Shown piece after piece: positions 63,640 to 64,000 of a stretch of DNA of 64,000 nt. The translations under genes were made by a program, and so were the position numbers. The stretch spans positions 1,795,015 to 1,859,014 of the forward strand of contig OZ026555.1 in the NCBI GenBank assembly GCA_964020155.1. The letters are read 5' to 3'. Source of the DNA: Chondrilla cf. caribensis. Taxonomy: Eukaryota > Porifera > Demospongiae > Chondrillida > Chondrillidae. Within the stretch, counting starts at the first letter, position 1. Every line of letters starts with the position of its first letter. The notes under the pieces are model-generated. The model saw only the letters and a list, made by a program, of their open reading frames with translations. It had not been told where the DNA came from and did no database searches.

Positions 63640-63805
63640 ATATGAAGTATGGTCTCCTCGTATACTGTGTGCTTGAGTGCTGAGTGAAGTATGGTCTCCT
63701 CATGTACTGTGTACTTGAGTGCTGAGTGAAGTATGGTCTCCTCATGTACTGTGTACTTGAGTACTGAGTGAAGTATGGTCTCCTCATGTACTGTGTGGTT
63801 GAGTG
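63640..63805. repeat. 42-bp minisatellite, 4 copies
   Basis: Unit GAAGTATGGTCTCCTCATGT, ACTGTGTACTTGAGTGCTGA, GT. It lies directly upstream of the first MCM10 exon seen here. Confidence 0.85.
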
Positions 63806-64000
63806 CTGTGTCAGCACAAGTCGAGCATAGTTTTGATGTATACTTCTGACTTTTTACAGAATACAGAATTTTCTCCACATACAATAGCGTGTATACGTGT
63901 GTGAGTAGTTCATAGGGAGCAGTTATGTATGGACTGTATGTATGTGCTCAGATTTGAGGGGAAGTGAGGTGGAATACTCAAAGACACATGGGAATATACA

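Overview
The window is nuclear DNA from an intron-rich invertebrate animal. Genes are split by GT-AG introns, a selenocysteine codon with a SECIS element is present, and introns and intergenic DNA are packed with (TG/CA)n microsatellites, 21-54 bp minisatellites and TA-flanked inverted-repeat transposons. The gene families and the retrotransposon type suggest an early-branching metazoan such as a sponge or cnidarian. That placement is an inference with low confidence.

Layout: (1) 430-653, minus: first coding exon of a PUS7-like tRNA pseudouridine synthase, head-to-head with the next gene. (2) 692-12831, plus: complete 13-exon thioredoxin-glutathione reductase (glutaredoxin domain plus thioredoxin reductase) ending in Gly-Cys-Sec-Gly, with a form-2 SECIS candidate at 13011-13070. 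Its introns hold a pogo-like DNA transposon and several MITEs. (3) 14238-39827, minus: complete 18-exon gene, 1708 codons, reconstructed here with every splice phase in register. It encodes a signal peptide, a leishmanolysin-like (M8) metallopeptidase domain, about 25 EGF repeats and a laminin G domain. The zinc-site helix reads HQLIH instead of HExxH, so it is probably a pseudopeptidase. (4) 39828-48001: no gene I can defend, with a large 35-bp minisatellite. (5) 48002-53406, plus: complete 9-exon succinate-semialdehyde dehydrogenase (ALDH5A1), followed at 54449-54666 by a near-identical second copy of its terminal exon. (6) 57378-59859, plus: a 5'-truncated, mutated non-LTR retrotransposon with a restriction-like endonuclease, sitting inside a 34-bp minisatellite. 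(7) 62165-63621, minus: four internal exons of MCM10, whose gene starts beyond the right edge.

The genes are ordinary single-copy loci, not an operon. PUS7 and the reductase share a very short divergent promoter interval. The reductase and the M8 gene converge, as do ALDH5A1 and MCM10. The strongest points for follow-up are the M8-EGF-LamG protein with its lost catalytic glutamate, the duplicated ALDH5A1 terminal exon, the Sec/SECIS pair, and the repeated placement of UG repeats just downstream of 5' splice sites.
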